NCBI RefSeq assembly: GCF_000146165.2
Contig: NC_004347.2
Location: 4,697,029-4,761,028 of the forward strand
DNA: 64,000 nt
Direction: 5' to 3'
Origin: Shewanella oneidensis MR-1
GTDB taxonomy: Bacteria > Pseudomonadota > Gammaproteobacteria > Enterobacterales > Shewanellaceae
Each line of letters opens with the position of its first letter. The first letter of the stretch is position 1. The notes beneath the pieces are model-generated. The model worked only from the letters and a program-made list of their open reading frames with translations, ran no database searches and was not told where the DNA came from. Positions 50,923 to 61,463 of this stretch are shown one piece after another. A program made the translations under genes and the position numbers.

Positions 50923-53040
50923 ATGATTCGATGGCAGCACTTGCTAAATAAACTCACAACAGATGACCCACTGTTGCAAGAAAAGCTCTCTGTTTGGCGA
51001 ATCCATCCCCATAAAACACCCCTCGCGCTGATCCAAGGTTTTAGTTTTATCAGTGCAAACAGTGCCACCCTCGACTACTTTGGCACCGAATATGATACGT
51101 TTGTCAATGCAACTCCCTATGACTTTTCGCCTAGAATTCAATCATCTGGGCGTAACAGCGTTGAATTTGCGCGGGAGATGATTCTAGAAGCCGTTTCAGG
51201 GATTAATGTCGAATTCAGTTGGCTCCACCTTAATCAACAAGGGAACGAACTGCCTACTCGGGTGAACCTCTATCGCTGCTATCTACAGCAACAGCCTGTT
51301 GTACTGGTCGAGTTACAAGCGTTAAACCGTAGAACCCAAGTCAGGCCAGCCATTGCCGACGGCTTTGCCCATATTCCGAAAGAAATCCTCTCGACGACCT
51401 TAGAAGAAAGTGCCGAAGCGGTTTATATCACTGATATCGATAATAAAATTTTGGCGGTCAACAAGGCGATGTGCCGTATTTGCGGTTATAGCGCAGAGCA
51501 ATTAATCAATAAAACCCCATTTTTTTTAGAAGCCAGCCCACTCAATGCCAGTGACGAAAGCGAGTGCCTGCAAGCTTTAAAACAGCGTGGCTTTTGGCAG
51601 GGCGAAACCTTAAAACAACGTTCTGATGGCAGCACATTTCCAGCATGGCAAAGTAGTCGCCGCATCGCTGCAGATGGTCTTGAGTATCATGTAAATATCT
51701 TTAGTGATATCAGCACTAAAAAACTGCTCGAAACACAACTCACTACTCGTGCCATGTATGACACCTTAACGGGGTTACCAAATCGTTTCCATCTTAAACA
51801 GATCCTTAATGGCGCCCTCGACAAACTAAAGGACGATCCCCTCGCCCTCGGTGCACTGATGTTTTTGGACCTCAACGGTTTTAAAAATATCAATGACAGT
51901 TTTGGCCATTCCATGGGCGATAGAGTATTGCAACTGGTCGCAGCACGCTTAGAAGCCGGTTGCATCGAAAAAGCGGATATTGCCCGCATGGGCGGCGACG
52001 AATTTACCCTAGTGCTGCAGGATTGTAGTTGCAAGGAAGAAATCCAACTGTTTGCCGAGCAAATTTTAAGCTTGTTCGACAGCCCGTTTGAAATTGAAGG
52101 CCAAAAGTTTTTCCTCGGCACTAGCATTGGCATCGCGCTTTTTCCAACACACAGTGATCAAGCTGGCCAACTGATTAGCTTGGCCGACACAGCCATGTAT
52201 TGCGCGAAAAAAAACCAGCCTCATTTAGTGTTTTATGATAAATCCATGAGCCAAGCTGCCGAGCTTAAATTAAAACTTATCAATAACCTAAGACATGCCC
52301 ACAGTTTAAAGCAGTTCAAACTTGCCTATCAGGCCATAGTCGATTTGCATACCAATAAACCGATTGCTGCCGAGGCCCTGCTACGTTGGCAAAAATCCCC
52401 CACAGAGCATTATGAAGCCGCTGAGTTTGTGCCTTTGCTGGAGGAAACGGGCCTGATTGTCAGCATTGGGCAATGGGCACTCGAACAAGCCTGTAAGCAG
52501 GCATCAGTATGGCGAGCACAATATCAGCCCGATTTTAAGATTTCAGTTAACGTATCGCCATTGCAATTGGAGCATGTGGACTTTGTAGGTCAAGTGGTTA
52601 ACGCGCTTGAAATGGTTGCCCTACCCGCTGAAGCCTTAATTTTAGAAATCACTGAATCCGCGCTGCTGCGTCAACCTGAACAGGCTCGTCATACACTTGA
52701 ACGAATTAAAGCCTTAGGTGTTGGCATTGCTATTGATGACTTTGGCACAGGGCTGTCTTCGCTCAGCCGTTTAGGAACCTTACCCATTGATAGCGTGAAG
52801 ATTGATGCTGAATTTGCCCTCAGATTGACGGATGCCTCAGGACAAAAACTCTGCCATGCCATAGTGCAATTAGCACAGGCACTCGGCATTCACTTTGTAG
52901 CGGAAGGCATCGAGACCCAGCAGCAAAAAGATATTATTACCCATATGGGACAAGGCTTTGCCCAAGGCTTTTTATTTGGTTATCCAAGTTATGTTGAGCA
53001 GTTTACTGAGTCCTATTTGGCCGAGAAATGTATTGCTTAA
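50923..53040 (+). CDS. PAS-GGDEF-EAL cyclic-di-GMP signalling protein
   Basis: A 705-residue cytoplasmic protein. A PAS-like N-terminus (about residues 20-130) precedes a second PAS (about 155-280, with VYITDIDNKILAVNKAM). A GGDEF domain follows, with an intact signature GGDEF at residues 357-361, then an EAL domain with EALLRW at 484 and the later DDFGTG block. Both catalytic motifs are complete, so it could make or break cyclic di-GMP; such tandem proteins often act mainly as phosphodiesterases. The PAS domains would sense a signal that is not known. No membrane segment is present. Confidence 0.93.
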   Translation: MIRWQHLLNKLTTDDPLLQEKLSVWRIHPHKTPLALIQGFSFISANSATLDYFGTEYDTFVNATPYDFSPRIQSSGRNSVEFAREMILEAVSGINVEFSWLHLNQQGNELPTRVNLYRCYLQQQPVVLVELQALNRRTQVRPAIADGFAHIPKEILSTTLEESAEAVYITDIDNKILAVNKAMCRICGYSAEQLINKTPFFLEASPLNASDESECLQALKQRGFWQGETLKQRSDGSTFPAWQSSRRIAADGLEYHVNIFSDISTKKLLETQLTTRAMYDTLTGLPNRFHLKQILNGALDKLKDDPLALGALMFLDLNGFKNINDSFGHSMGDRVLQLVAARLEAGCIEKADIARMGGDEFTLVLQDCSCKEEIQLFAEQILSLFDSPFEIEGQKFFLGTSIGIALFPTHSDQAGQLISLADTAMYCAKKNQPHLVFYDKSMSQAAELKLKLINNLRHAHSLKQFKLAYQAIVDLHTNKPIAAEALLRWQKSPTEHYEAAEFVPLLEETGLIVSIGQWALEQACKQASVWRAQYQPDFKISVNVSPLQLEHVDFVGQVVNALEMVALPAEALILEITESALLRQPEQARHTLERIKALGVGIAIDDFGTGLSSLSRLGTLPIDSVKIDAEFALRLTDASGQKLCHAIVQLAQALGIHFVAEGIETQQQKDIITHMGQGFAQGFLFGYPSYVEQFTESYLAEKCIA

Positions 53041-53339
53041 ACAGGAACGATTAAAAGCGCTTAAAACTCAGTGACTGATTGTTATTAAGATAATTTAGAT
53101 TAGCTATCGGTAGGCTCGATAGCCCTGCCAGCACACCATAAGATATGGAATCACTCCCCTGCAAAGCAATTGGCTGGCAAAGCTATCTCATCATTTGCGG
53201 TGCAAATGAATCGTCACTATTAAACCTTGTTTTACGTTACGTTAGCGTGATCTGAATAAGATTTTAACTATTTTAATTCGCACTGAGTCCCAAAAATGCA
53301 AAAACTGAAAATCACTTACCGCAATTCTAAAAAGTGAAA

Positions 53340-53960
53340 TTAATCATAGCGTAACCTCACCTCAGCGGGCATAGCCTGAAGTCGCATCGCCACCATAGCA
53401 TCAAACGCCGCCAATAACGGGCTTACATCTAAACCATCATCAAGTGCTTTGAGCATATAAGCGCTCGCCTCTAAGGTTGATAGGCTATCGCTGCGGCTCG
53501 ATTTGCGGATCTTATATCTTGACGCATAACCCTGTGCCAAATGTACCGCCGGAAATTGCGCCAACCATGGATTTAACTGCAAGATTTTAAATGCTTTACG
53601 CCAGGTTCCATCGATTAATAGCAGCACACAATCCACGCATATAGACTGGCTTTCAACGCTCGCGCTCTGCTCTGAGGGATACACAAGATAGATAGGGCGC
53701 TGACATCGGCTTAATTGCGCCCGCAGCGCAGCAAAATCCGCCTCAGACTCACCCACATACACTTGAGTATCGGGTATCACCAGGCTTAGCACCCTAACAC
53801 TATTCTTTTTATGTTCGACTTCAGAGGGATGCTGCAATACCAACAGCTGCGTCTGCGGTTTTATCTGCTGTAGATGGGAGCATAAGCACGCATTCATCGG
53901 ATAACAGCAAGTGGGGCAATAGTGGCGGCTCACAGCGAGTTCTCGATAACACAATTTCAA
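53340..53960 (-). CDS. DTW-domain tRNA-uridine aminocarboxypropyltransferase
   Basis: A 206-residue protein. An N-terminal cysteine cluster (HYCPTCCYPMNACLC) precedes the DTW domain with LLIDGTWRKAFKI near residue 115 and SSRSDSLSTLEA near residue 157. DTW proteins transfer the aminocarboxypropyl group of S-adenosylmethionine to uridine in tRNA (acp3U). Length is close to E. coli TapT. The exact tRNA position is inferred from the family. Confidence 0.85.
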   Translation of the reverse strand: MKLCYRELAVSRHYCPTCCYPMNACLCSHLQQIKPQTQLLVLQHPSEVEHKKNSVRVLSLVIPDTQVYVGESEADFAALRAQLSRCQRPIYLVYPSEQSASVESQSICVDCVLLLIDGTWRKAFKILQLNPWLAQFPAVHLAQGYASRYKIRKSSRSDSLSTLEASAYMLKALDDGLDVSPLLAAFDAMVAMRLQAMPAEVRLRYD

Positions 53961-53987
53961 GCAGTATAGCAGCTTGAATTATCATTA

Positions 53988-54025
53988 AAAAATGCCCGTA
54001 GCCATGGTCAAATAAGCTACGGGCA
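53988..54025 (-). terminator. Rho-independent terminator of the efflux gene
   Basis: GCCCGTAGC (53995-54003) pairs with GCTACGGGC (54017-54025). Read on the minus strand the stem is followed by ATTTTTT. It lies 30 bases after the transporter stop. Confidence 0.88.
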
Positions 54026-54053
54026 AAGGGTGTATCTTAGGTTAGCCGTATGA

Positions 54054-55262
54054 TTAATGCTCTGCGGCTAACTGCTCTTGGTGCCAGTGGTCAAATCGGC
54101 TGATCGCCATCATTGAAAGTAATCCGATAGAGAAAAATCCCATCACTAATGCCACTGCATAGGGTGCGGTCAGATTAGTTTGCTGCACCAGCCCAGCAAT
54201 CACTGATGCGCCACTCATTTGGATAAAACCTAACATTGCCGTTGCCGTTCCTGCACGCTCGCCAAAAGCGGAGAGCGCCATACTGGTTGCAGGGCCTAAC
54301 AAGAATGCAAAACCAATACACAACAACATCATAGGTAACATAAAGGCAAAGGCAGCAGCCATTCCGGCACTCGGGCCAAAGGCTTGCGCTGCGATAATAA
54401 ATACTGCCGAGAGCACCAACAGTGCTAAAGCAAGGATGGCGGTTGGACGATTACCTAATTTACGGATCACCACTGGCGCAGCAAAACAAGCAACAATATT
54501 GACCAAAGCGTTCAATCCAAATAACCCACTAAAGGCCAACTCGGATACCCCTAAATGGCCGATAAGCCACACGGGTGAGTAGGACACATAACTTAAAATC
54601 GCCGCCATCGCTGACATACAAGCAAAGGCATAAAACAAGAAATGCGTATTGCTTAAAACGGGTTTATAACGGCTCCAACGGTACAAAGGTCCAGTACTCA
54701 CGGTATTGGCAGGGCGAGTTTCCGGTAAACGGTATCCCACCAATAGCATCATTAAAATCGCGTACAGGGTCATAAACACAAAGGTTGAACGCCAGCCAAA
54801 CTGCATAGCCAACAGACCCCCTAAGGTTGGCGCCAGTGCCGGGATCACGCAGATAGCACCATTTAAGTAACTGTAAATCTTGGCGCCTTCCTTCGGCGAA
54901 TAACAATCGCGCACCGCACTAAAGACCACAATAGAGGTCGAACAGGCTGCCAAACCTTGCAATACACGGGCAATTTGTAACCAATGGAATTCAATCGCTG
55001 CGGCCGCGAGCAAACTGCTGGCGCCATATAGCAGTACACCAAAGAGTGCGACAGGGCGACGTCCATAACGGTCTGCTAATGGGCCAATCAATATCTGCCC
55101 CACGCCCATAGCAAATAAAAATAATACCAGAGTGGACTGCACTTCACTGGCAGATACGGCGAACTCTGCCGCCATAGTAGGCATAGAGGGTAGATAAATA
55201 TCAATTGCCAATGGGCTGAGTAGCACCAAAGACATCAAAATAGGTAACAGATTGCGCCGCAT
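54054..55262 (-). CDS. Bcr/CflA-type multidrug efflux MFS transporter
   Basis: A 402-residue membrane protein with twelve hydrophobic segments. The conserved MFS motif between helices 2 and 3 reads GPLADRYGRRPV near residue 60, and helix 1 has DIYLPSMPTMA, both typical of the Bcr/CflA drug:proton antiporters. The LysR gene at 55378 is divergent 115 bases away and probably controls it. The exported compound is unknown. Confidence 0.9.
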   Translation of the reverse strand: MRRNLLPILMSLVLLSPLAIDIYLPSMPTMAAEFAVSASEVQSTLVLFLFAMGVGQILIGPLADRYGRRPVALFGVLLYGASSLLAAAAIEFHWLQIARVLQGLAACSTSIVVFSAVRDCYSPKEGAKIYSYLNGAICVIPALAPTLGGLLAMQFGWRSTFVFMTLYAILMMLLVGYRLPETRPANTVSTGPLYRWSRYKPVLSNTHFLFYAFACMSAMAAILSYVSYSPVWLIGHLGVSELAFSGLFGLNALVNIVACFAAPVVIRKLGNRPTAILALALLVLSAVFIIAAQAFGPSAGMAAAFAFMLPMMLLCIGFAFLLGPATSMALSAFGERAGTATAMLGFIQMSGASVIAGLVQQTNLTAPYAVALVMGFFSIGLLSMMAISRFDHWHQEQLAAEH

Positions 55263-55377
55263 AACACTTATCTCGGTTTAACAGTAAAAGGTATTTCAGT
55301 GGGCGCTAGTTTAAATAACTCAAGGTATGAACAGAAATGGTATAATTTCCAAAGTGAATTTCCTTTCAGGAATATCT

Positions 55378-56343
55378 ATGAATCTCGATAACTTAGCCAG
55401 AATTGATCTCAACCTGCTGGTGATATTAAAAGTTTTACTTGAAGAACAAAGTGTTACCCGCGCAGCAAGTCGTTTGCATATTAGTCAATCTGCGCTGAGT
55501 AAGAGCTTGAATCGCCTGCGAGACACCTTAGATGATCCCCTGTTCCAACGCACAGCCCACGGGCTAAAACCCACAGCCCATGCGCTCAATATAGGGCAAA
55601 AGCTGCCTAATATTTTGCAGGATTTATATCAACTTACCCAACCGCCAACCTTCAATCCGGCTAGTAGTAACAGGCAGTTTTCCTTTGCCATGGTCGAAAG
55701 CGCCTATGAAACACTGATACCCTATTTTATTGGCCCATTATTGAATACCGCGCCCAATATAAAGCTCGACTCTTATGTCTGGACCGAAAAATCCATGCAT
55801 GACTTACAGCAAGGGCAAATTGACTTTGGGATTTCAGGACGAGATCTACATCCGCTCTCAGATTCACACACAGATCGCCTGCCCGAAGGTATTGCTTGCC
55901 AAACTCTGTTTACCGACACACAAGTATGTTTAGTTCGCCAAGATCATCCACTGATGGCAGCACTCAACTCGCCCCAGTGGAATTTATCCTTGTATTTGGA
56001 TATGGCGCATGTGCAGGTTCGCTGCGAAGGGAGTGATTGGTGGGCACTAGACTATTTTCTTGCTGATCGCAGCCACAGGCGCCAAATTAGCACCACAGTT
56101 CCGGATTTTTACGGTGCGGCCAGTGTCTGCGCCCACAGTGACTTGATATTTACCTTGCCTTCAAGCTTTGCTCTGCACGCCTGCAAGCTATACCCACTGA
56201 AACTATTGCCTTTACCCTTTGAGTTTATGCCCATGGCTTATGTGCTCTTGTGGCATCAACGCAACGATGAAGATCAAGGTCATAAATGGATGCGCGACAC
56301 CATTTGCCAAAGCGTTGAAAAACTGATACTGCCGCAGAGTTAA
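55378..56343 (+). CDS. LysR-family regulator divergent from the efflux gene
   Basis: A 321-residue LysR-type regulator with a helix-turn-helix near residues 22-45 (VTRAASRLHISQSALSKSLNRLRD) and a substrate-binding domain. ATG 55378 has AGGA nine bases upstream; the frame extends 17 codons further without a binding site. A TATAAT at 55341-55346 is a likely -10 box of its promoter. Control of the adjacent efflux gene is inferred from divergence. It resembles the LysR at 24108-25064. Confidence 0.88.
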   Translation: MNLDNLARIDLNLLVILKVLLEEQSVTRAASRLHISQSALSKSLNRLRDTLDDPLFQRTAHGLKPTAHALNIGQKLPNILQDLYQLTQPPTFNPASSNRQFSFAMVESAYETLIPYFIGPLLNTAPNIKLDSYVWTEKSMHDLQQGQIDFGISGRDLHPLSDSHTDRLPEGIACQTLFTDTQVCLVRQDHPLMAALNSPQWNLSLYLDMAHVQVRCEGSDWWALDYFLADRSHRRQISTTVPDFYGAASVCAHSDLIFTLPSSFALHACKLYPLKLLPLPFEFMPMAYVLLWHQRNDEDQGHKWMRDTICQSVEKLILPQS

Positions 56344-56356
56344 TTGAGTACTACAT

Positions 56357-56392
56357 AAAAAGCCCAGAACACTAACGCATTCTGGGCTTTTT
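56357..56392. terminator. Bidirectional terminator, LysR / chemoreceptor
   Basis: AAAAAGCCCAGAA (56357-56369) is the exact complement of TTCTGGGCTTTTT (56380-56392). Both directions end in T5, serving both convergent genes. Confidence 0.92.
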
Positions 56393-56404
56393 ATTCAAGC
56401 AAAC

Positions 56405-58276
56405 TTACAGAATAAACGTCGCTACCTGAGCATTGAGATCATTGGCGCGCGCCTTTAATGCCTGAGCTTGAGTGAGATCCGACTTCGCCGCCTCGGTGAT
56501 TTCGTCGGTCACATCCTTAATCGCCACCGTATTTTGGGTGATTTCACCTGTCACTTGAGTTTGCTCCTCGGCGGCGGTGGCAATTTGACCCGCCATATCC
56601 GAAATCACATTCACGGCTTGAGTGATTTCTTCCAGTGCCTTGACCGCTGCATTGGCATCTTCAACGCTATTGCCCGCCAACATTTGACTACTTTCCATCA
56701 AGCTAACAGCCTTCGCCGTTGTTCGTTGCAATGTCTCAATGGTTGCATGCACTTCTTGGGTCGAATCTTGGGTACGGCGCGATAGCACTCGTACCTCATC
56801 TGCCACAACCGCAAAACCACGCCCCTGCTCGCCAGCACGGGCAGCCTCAATTGCCGCATTGAGGGCTAACAGGTTAGTCTGCTCTGCAATGCCTTGAATT
56901 GTGGCCAAAATGCTGGAAATAGACTGGGCATGACGGCTTAAATCTTCAATGACCTCAGTCGCTTGAGTCACTTCATCCGCCAAGGAATTAATTGAACTAC
57001 GGGTTTTATTAACTAACTCTTTCCCTTGGAAGCTGCTCGCTGCTGATTGCTGTGCCGCAGTTGCGGTATTTTCGGCATTGGCGGCAATTTCATTAGTCGC
57101 GCTCGCCATTTCAGTCACCGCAGTCGCGACCATAGCGACTTCCTGCTGCTGACGTTGTAATTCGGCCACGGCAAGATGGTTGGTTTTAAGACTGTGCTCA
57201 GCATCCGCATCCAGCTCACCGGCCAAATGGCGAATATGACTGATGAGCTGATGCTGACTGCCAACAAAACGGTTAAAGCTATCGGCCAGTACGCCCACTT
57301 CATCTTGAGTATCGACCTCAATACGTTGGGTTAAGTCACCGTTACCATCGGCAATGCGCGCAAGCGCCTGCGATACGCGTCCTAATGGCCCCAATAATAG
57401 ATTCACCAACCAAGAAATAGCCAATACGCTCAGCAATAACACCACGGCTGAAAGACCCAATTGAGTCAGCAGTAAATTGGTTAATGGCGCCTCAAGAGTC
57501 TCTTTGTCCAGCACTATCACCAGTTCCCAATCGGTATTGGGAATATCGACACCCCAAACTAACTTATCGCGGCTTTCATGTTCGAAATACATCGGCAGCC
57601 ATGTGCCCGCCTGACGGCTCTGTTGGGGTAAATTATGGTTAAGGTCGTTGTCGATATCGCTTACAGGCTTCATCGCTTTAGAGGTATCTTTGTAAGCGAT
57701 CACAGTGCCATCTTGGTGCATCATAATGGCGTAACCATTGGCTGGTAAGGTCATACGATTGACGCTTTCTACCAAACTCGCAATCGACAGATCGCCCCCA
57801 ACCACACCTTGGGAAACCGCCTGCGCCATAGTAACCACTAACACATTGTATGCCACATCGACATAGGGCTTAGTCAGGATAAGCCCACGCTCATTTGTCG
57901 CTTGCTTATACCAAGGGCGAGTTCTCGGATCGTAACCTGTACGATCTATGCTGAGGTCGGAGTCCAGCATCTGCCCCGCTTGCGTACCGTAGTAAGTAAG
58001 CTGAAATCGGCCCGAAGCCTGTGCCTGCTGTAATGCGTTTAAACTGTCACCTTCAACCTTAGATGCCAACGCCCCCACAATATCCTGACGTCCAGCGAGC
58101 CATTCTTGAATGCGTTCAGCCTGTTGATCGCCCAGTCGCTGCACCTGTTCTAAACTATTTTGCAGCAACAATGACTTTTGGCTGGAATAGCTTTGCCATG
58201 AGAGCAAGCCAATCACGAGGGAAAGCGCAATCACGACCGAAATCAGGATCTTTTGTTTAAGCGAGTATGAGTTCAT
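56405..58276 (-). CDS. Methyl-accepting chemotaxis protein with Cache sensor
   Basis: A 623-residue receptor. A first membrane segment (about residues 8-28) is followed by a periplasmic dCache domain (about 35-270, with [15 protein letters not shown]), a second segment (about 275-297), a HAMP domain and a long signalling hairpin. The tip block [20 protein letters not shown] lies near residue 475. It ends ATFIL with no CheR-binding pentapeptide. It would sense a small molecule, perhaps an amino acid or carboxylate, and act on CheA. Single gene with its own leader. Confidence 0.93.
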   Translation of the reverse strand: MNSYSLKQKILISVVIALSLVIGLLSWQSYSSQKSLLLQNSLEQVQRLGDQQAERIQEWLAGRQDIVGALASKVEGDSLNALQQAQASGRFQLTYYGTQAGQMLDSDLSIDRTGYDPRTRPWYKQATNERGLILTKPYVDVAYNVLVVTMAQAVSQGVVGGDLSIASLVESVNRMTLPANGYAIMMHQDGTVIAYKDTSKAMKPVSDIDNDLNHNLPQQSRQAGTWLPMYFEHESRDKLVWGVDIPNTDWELVIVLDKETLEAPLTNLLLTQLGLSAVVLLLSVLAISWLVNLLLGPLGRVSQALARIADGNGDLTQRIEVDTQDEVGVLADSFNRFVGSQHQLISHIRHLAGELDADAEHSLKTNHLAVAELQRQQQEVAMVATAVTEMASATNEIAANAENTATAAQQSAASSFQGKELVNKTRSSINSLADEVTQATEVIEDLSRHAQSISSILATIQGIAEQTNLLALNAAIEAARAGEQGRGFAVVADEVRVLSRRTQDSTQEVHATIETLQRTTAKAVSLMESSQMLAGNSVEDANAAVKALEEITQAVNVISDMAGQIATAAEEQTQVTGEITQNTVAIKDVTDEITEAAKSDLTQAQALKARANDLNAQVATFIL

Positions 58277-58720
58277 GTTGGTATCTACGGTTTTACACAG
58301 CTTTAAAGGAAGGAGTGGTAAGACTGACAGGCATTTACTGTAAAAAATTTACAGTTTTAGCCAAAGCCAATCAAAAATTAGCCTAAATTTTCGCACATGT
58401 TACACCGCAAACAAAGAATCACTCGTCACCAAATTAATAAATATTTAAGTAAAAACATAAAGATAACCAATAACGATCAAAGCAAAAATAAATATCAACC
58501 TAAGGATCACAACGAGCACAACTTTCCAACAAACCGATGCGGCCGACGTAAAACAACGTAAATTAACCCAAATTAACGTGACTCAAATCGTTTATTTATT
58601 GCACACTGGACCTCCATAACAGAGGGAGAGAGGCTTCTCGTATAAGCCAATTTGGCTAAGCCCGTCATAACACCTTGGGCTACTCACCTTCAGCCTCACC
58701 CATTTTGATTAGGAGTTCTT
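58277..58720. other. Intergenic region before a small membrane protein gene
   Basis: 444 bases, A/T-rich in the first half. It contains the chemoreceptor promoter and the leader of the gene at 58721, whose binding site is TAGGAGTTCTT. No coding frame, repeat or regulatory site is recognised. Confidence 0.4.
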
Positions 58721-59071
58721 ATGATTTATCAACAATTTCAACAGAGCCCATTTCAGCAACGCATTTCCGGCCCTCGGGCTTGGTTAGCGATGGCAGTCAC
58801 TGTCAGCTTGATCTGCTTATCCCTGTTTTTATTGCCTTTTGTTCTGTTATTTGGCGCAATTGCTCTCGGTAGTTTAGTGTTATTTAGCCGTATTTATGTG
58901 GCTCGCCAATTGAGCAAGTTTAACCGTGAACAAGCACATCGCGCGCAGGCGCAAGCAAGAGAAGCGGCAAGCCAAGCCTCGACGTTTAATCAAACCGCAA
59001 ATGTCGTGCGAGAACTCCATGCGGATCAGTACCGTGGTCGCACCTTTGAACATCAAAAAGATGAAGGCTAA
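58721..59071 (+). CDS. Small membrane protein of unknown function
   Basis: A 116-residue protein. A hydrophobic stretch of about 40 residues (about 20-60) makes one or two membrane segments. The C-terminal half is a charged helix rich in A, Q, R and E. AGGAGTTCTT precedes the ATG at proper distance. No family was recognised. It ends three bases before the convergent Sel1-repeat gene, with no terminator between. Confidence 0.7.
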   Translation: MIYQQFQQSPFQQRISGPRAWLAMAVTVSLICLSLFLLPFVLLFGAIALGSLVLFSRIYVARQLSKFNREQAHRAQAQAREAASQASTFNQTANVVRELHADQYRGRTFEHQKDEG

Positions 59072-59074
59072 TCC

Positions 59075-60529
59075 CTAAACGCTTAGCAGATCCTTGGCGC
59101 GATTAAGAGTATGAATTTCGCCGGGATCTTGAGTCATCTCCAGCACAGTATCAATTTGTAAGGAAAGCGATTGCCACAGAGGCTCGATAATATCGGCCTC
59201 TTTGGCGTTGGCATGGCGCCGCGCAAGATTTAGCAGCGCCGCAGAGCCCACCACATCAATGCGCCCCAAAATACCGTCAGCTAACGCCATACTGAGCTCA
59301 ATCATGGCTGGCACACTGTGGCCATATTTAATCACTTCGCGTAGATAACGTTCAGCCTGACTCACGTCGCCGCCCAAGCCACTTTCATCATTGAGCATAT
59401 GTTGCGCACGGGTGAGCATGGCATCGAGCTGACCTTGCTCCGCCGCTTCGGCCATCCAATACTCACTCGCGATGGGATCTCGCTGACAACCATCACCATT
59501 GGCGAGCATTAAGGCCAAATGATATTGAGCATGGGGATAACCCGCCTGCGCTGCTTTACTAATAAAATGATAGGCTTGCGGTAGATCTTGTGTTTGATAG
59601 TAGAGCACACCTAAATTTGCCATGGCTTCGGTTTGCTCACCTTCGGCCGCCAGCTGTAAAAAGTGTTTTGCTTGCGCTAAATCCGGCTTAAACGACTCAC
59701 TGCCCACCAGATAAAAATAACCAAGCAGCGCCATCGCATTGACCACACCGGCCTCTGCCGCCTTTGCAATCGCCGCCTCGCCCTTCATTGCATCGACCTT
59801 ACCTTGGTAACCGTGGATTAAACTCACACCATGCTCATAGAGGGCTTGCATATGTGTTGGGGCTGCAAGGGCAAACCAATAGGCGGCCTTAGCAAAGGTG
59901 TCGCTAGCTTTTTGTGCGACTTCCTTTACAACATAGCTATCGTCTTCAGTACCATAGTATTGATCGACTAAGGCAATCTCTTGCTCCTTAAGCATTAATG
60001 CTTTGGTTTTAAAAGAGATCCCAACAAGATACTGTGCCTCGGGATCATCTTCCATCACCGCGCGATAACAGAGATCTTTTATCGTTATGGCATCACTGGC
60101 TTGGAAACGGTACGCGGGAGCCTCGCTGCCAACCACCTTCGGATACAAGTGTTCCACCAGAGCGAGCACATCCTTAATGGCTTTTTGGGCTAAGGCGAGT
60201 AATTGCTCTTGGGTGAGGTGATATTTCTCAGGGTGGGCGCCACGGTTACCGTCACCACGGAGTCGATGTAAGGCTCTGGTGGTCTTCACATCGATAAGCC
60301 GTTTTTGGTTTAACAGCTCGATGCGATCATAAAGATTAGGGCTAGTGAAGGAGACATCCTTACTCTGCCCTAACAACTCTGTCAGCCTATGGGTAAAACT
60401 GCGGATATGTAGTAATGACTGCGTTGGCACATCTTGCACATAGTTTTTGGCATTGAGGTAATCATCGAGAAGAGAGGCCGAAAACCGTTGGATAAATTCG
60501 CTATCCAGTAACTTAGCCTCTGTCACCAT
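59075..60529 (-). CDS. Sel1-repeat protein with N-terminal DUF4145-like domain
   Basis: A 484-residue cytoplasmic protein. The first 130 residues resemble the DUF4145 helical domain seen in restriction and helicase proteins (RLRGDGNRGAHPEKY near residue 92). The rest contains several Sel1-type helical repeats (AMALLGYFYLVGSE, EAMANLGVLYYQTQ, AQYHLALMLANGDGC), which bind proteins. Its partner and role are unknown. It is 35 bases downstream of the YciC-like gene on the same strand, so the two are probably co-transcribed. Confidence 0.8.
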   Translation of the reverse strand: MVTEAKLLDSEFIQRFSASLLDDYLNAKNYVQDVPTQSLLHIRSFTHRLTELLGQSKDVSFTSPNLYDRIELLNQKRLIDVKTTRALHRLRGDGNRGAHPEKYHLTQEQLLALAQKAIKDVLALVEHLYPKVVGSEAPAYRFQASDAITIKDLCYRAVMEDDPEAQYLVGISFKTKALMLKEQEIALVDQYYGTEDDSYVVKEVAQKASDTFAKAAYWFALAAPTHMQALYEHGVSLIHGYQGKVDAMKGEAAIAKAAEAGVVNAMALLGYFYLVGSESFKPDLAQAKHFLQLAAEGEQTEAMANLGVLYYQTQDLPQAYHFISKAAQAGYPHAQYHLALMLANGDGCQRDPIASEYWMAEAAEQGQLDAMLTRAQHMLNDESGLGGDVSQAERYLREVIKYGHSVPAMIELSMALADGILGRIDVVGSAALLNLARRHANAKEADIIEPLWQSLSLQIDTVLEMTQDPGEIHTLNRAKDLLSV

Positions 60530-60564
60530 AAATCTTTACCTCAATCGATTGTACTCAGTCGAAA

Positions 60565-61272
60565 TTATTCCGCGCTCGGCTTTTTAGACACCATATACAA
60601 ACGGAACAACGCCAAGTTTACGAATAACCCAATAAATGCCATAAAAGTATCCACGAGCATTTGTACTGGTAAACCACCAAAGGAGGCTAGGGCCGAAAGC
60701 TGGCTACCAATCACGGACAGCGGTAAATAAAGCATTAATAAGGCAATTGTCTTTAATACAATCGGGCCACTAAAGCTAAAGCTTGCCTTAATCGCTTCCA
60801 GCGGCGTTAAGCGTTCAACCACCACCATAAAGTTCACATAAGCAAGGCGGGCAAACAGATAAAAACTGAGAACGAGTCCCACTAGCCACATAGGGCCAAA
60901 GGCTGCGAATAACATCACAGGCGCTAAAATGGCCAAACCTGAGAATACACCAGCCAAGAGTAAAGGCGGCACAAAAGGTAAGCTGGCTTTCAGTACCATG
61001 CCTGCCGATGGGTTATGCCCTTGAGATCTTAATTCTAAAAACAGCGTTAACGCCGCAATCAGCAGCGAGAAAAGCAGCAGAAGGATCATCATAGCAATCA
61101 TCAGCGACGCGCCAAATTTCGGGTTCTCCAGATCGATTTTACTCATCTCAGTTCCCATCCATAACTGAATACCGACTTGCACTAATAGTAGCGGCACCGT
61201 CAGCATGGCGAGCTGAGTAAGATGATTACGGAAAAAGTTGTAAGCTTCGGTCAAAATTGCGGATAGTGACAT
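60565..61272 (-). CDS. YciC-family (UPF0259) inner membrane protein
   Basis: A 235-residue protein with about six hydrophobic segments. The N-terminal AYNFFRNHLTQLAMLTVPLL matches the YciC/UPF0259 pattern. Members are inner-membrane proteins without a settled role. ATG 61272 with GGAAAGG upstream is preferred over the frame opening at 61356. It precedes the Sel1-repeat gene on the same strand. Confidence 0.7.
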   Translation of the reverse strand: MSLSAILTEAYNFFRNHLTQLAMLTVPLLLVQVGIQLWMGTEMSKIDLENPKFGASLMIAMMILLLLFSLLIAALTLFLELRSQGHNPSAGMVLKASLPFVPPLLLAGVFSGLAILAPVMLFAAFGPMWLVGLVLSFYLFARLAYVNFMVVVERLTPLEAIKASFSFSGPIVLKTIALLMLYLPLSVIGSQLSALASFGGLPVQMLVDTFMAFIGLFVNLALFRLYMVSKKPSAE

Positions 61273-61463
61273 GCGCCTTTCCAAAAATAATTGAAGTAAA
61301 TTAACACCGTGAATTGCCGCTAAGGATACCCAAAATCCCCGCCCAATGCACAACACAAATCACTTCAGTGAACCGTAAATCACAGAAAAGGGCTGCAACA
61401 AAAGTCTCAAAGCCGCTACACTGTGTCCTTTATTGCGCGCAAACCCTCAAAGGATGCCACTTT

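Noticed and set aside
61314..61463. N-terminal extension of the DUF2780 gene
   Set aside because: The extension has no binding site and would place the signal peptide 50 residues inside; ATG 61464 starts the signal peptide.
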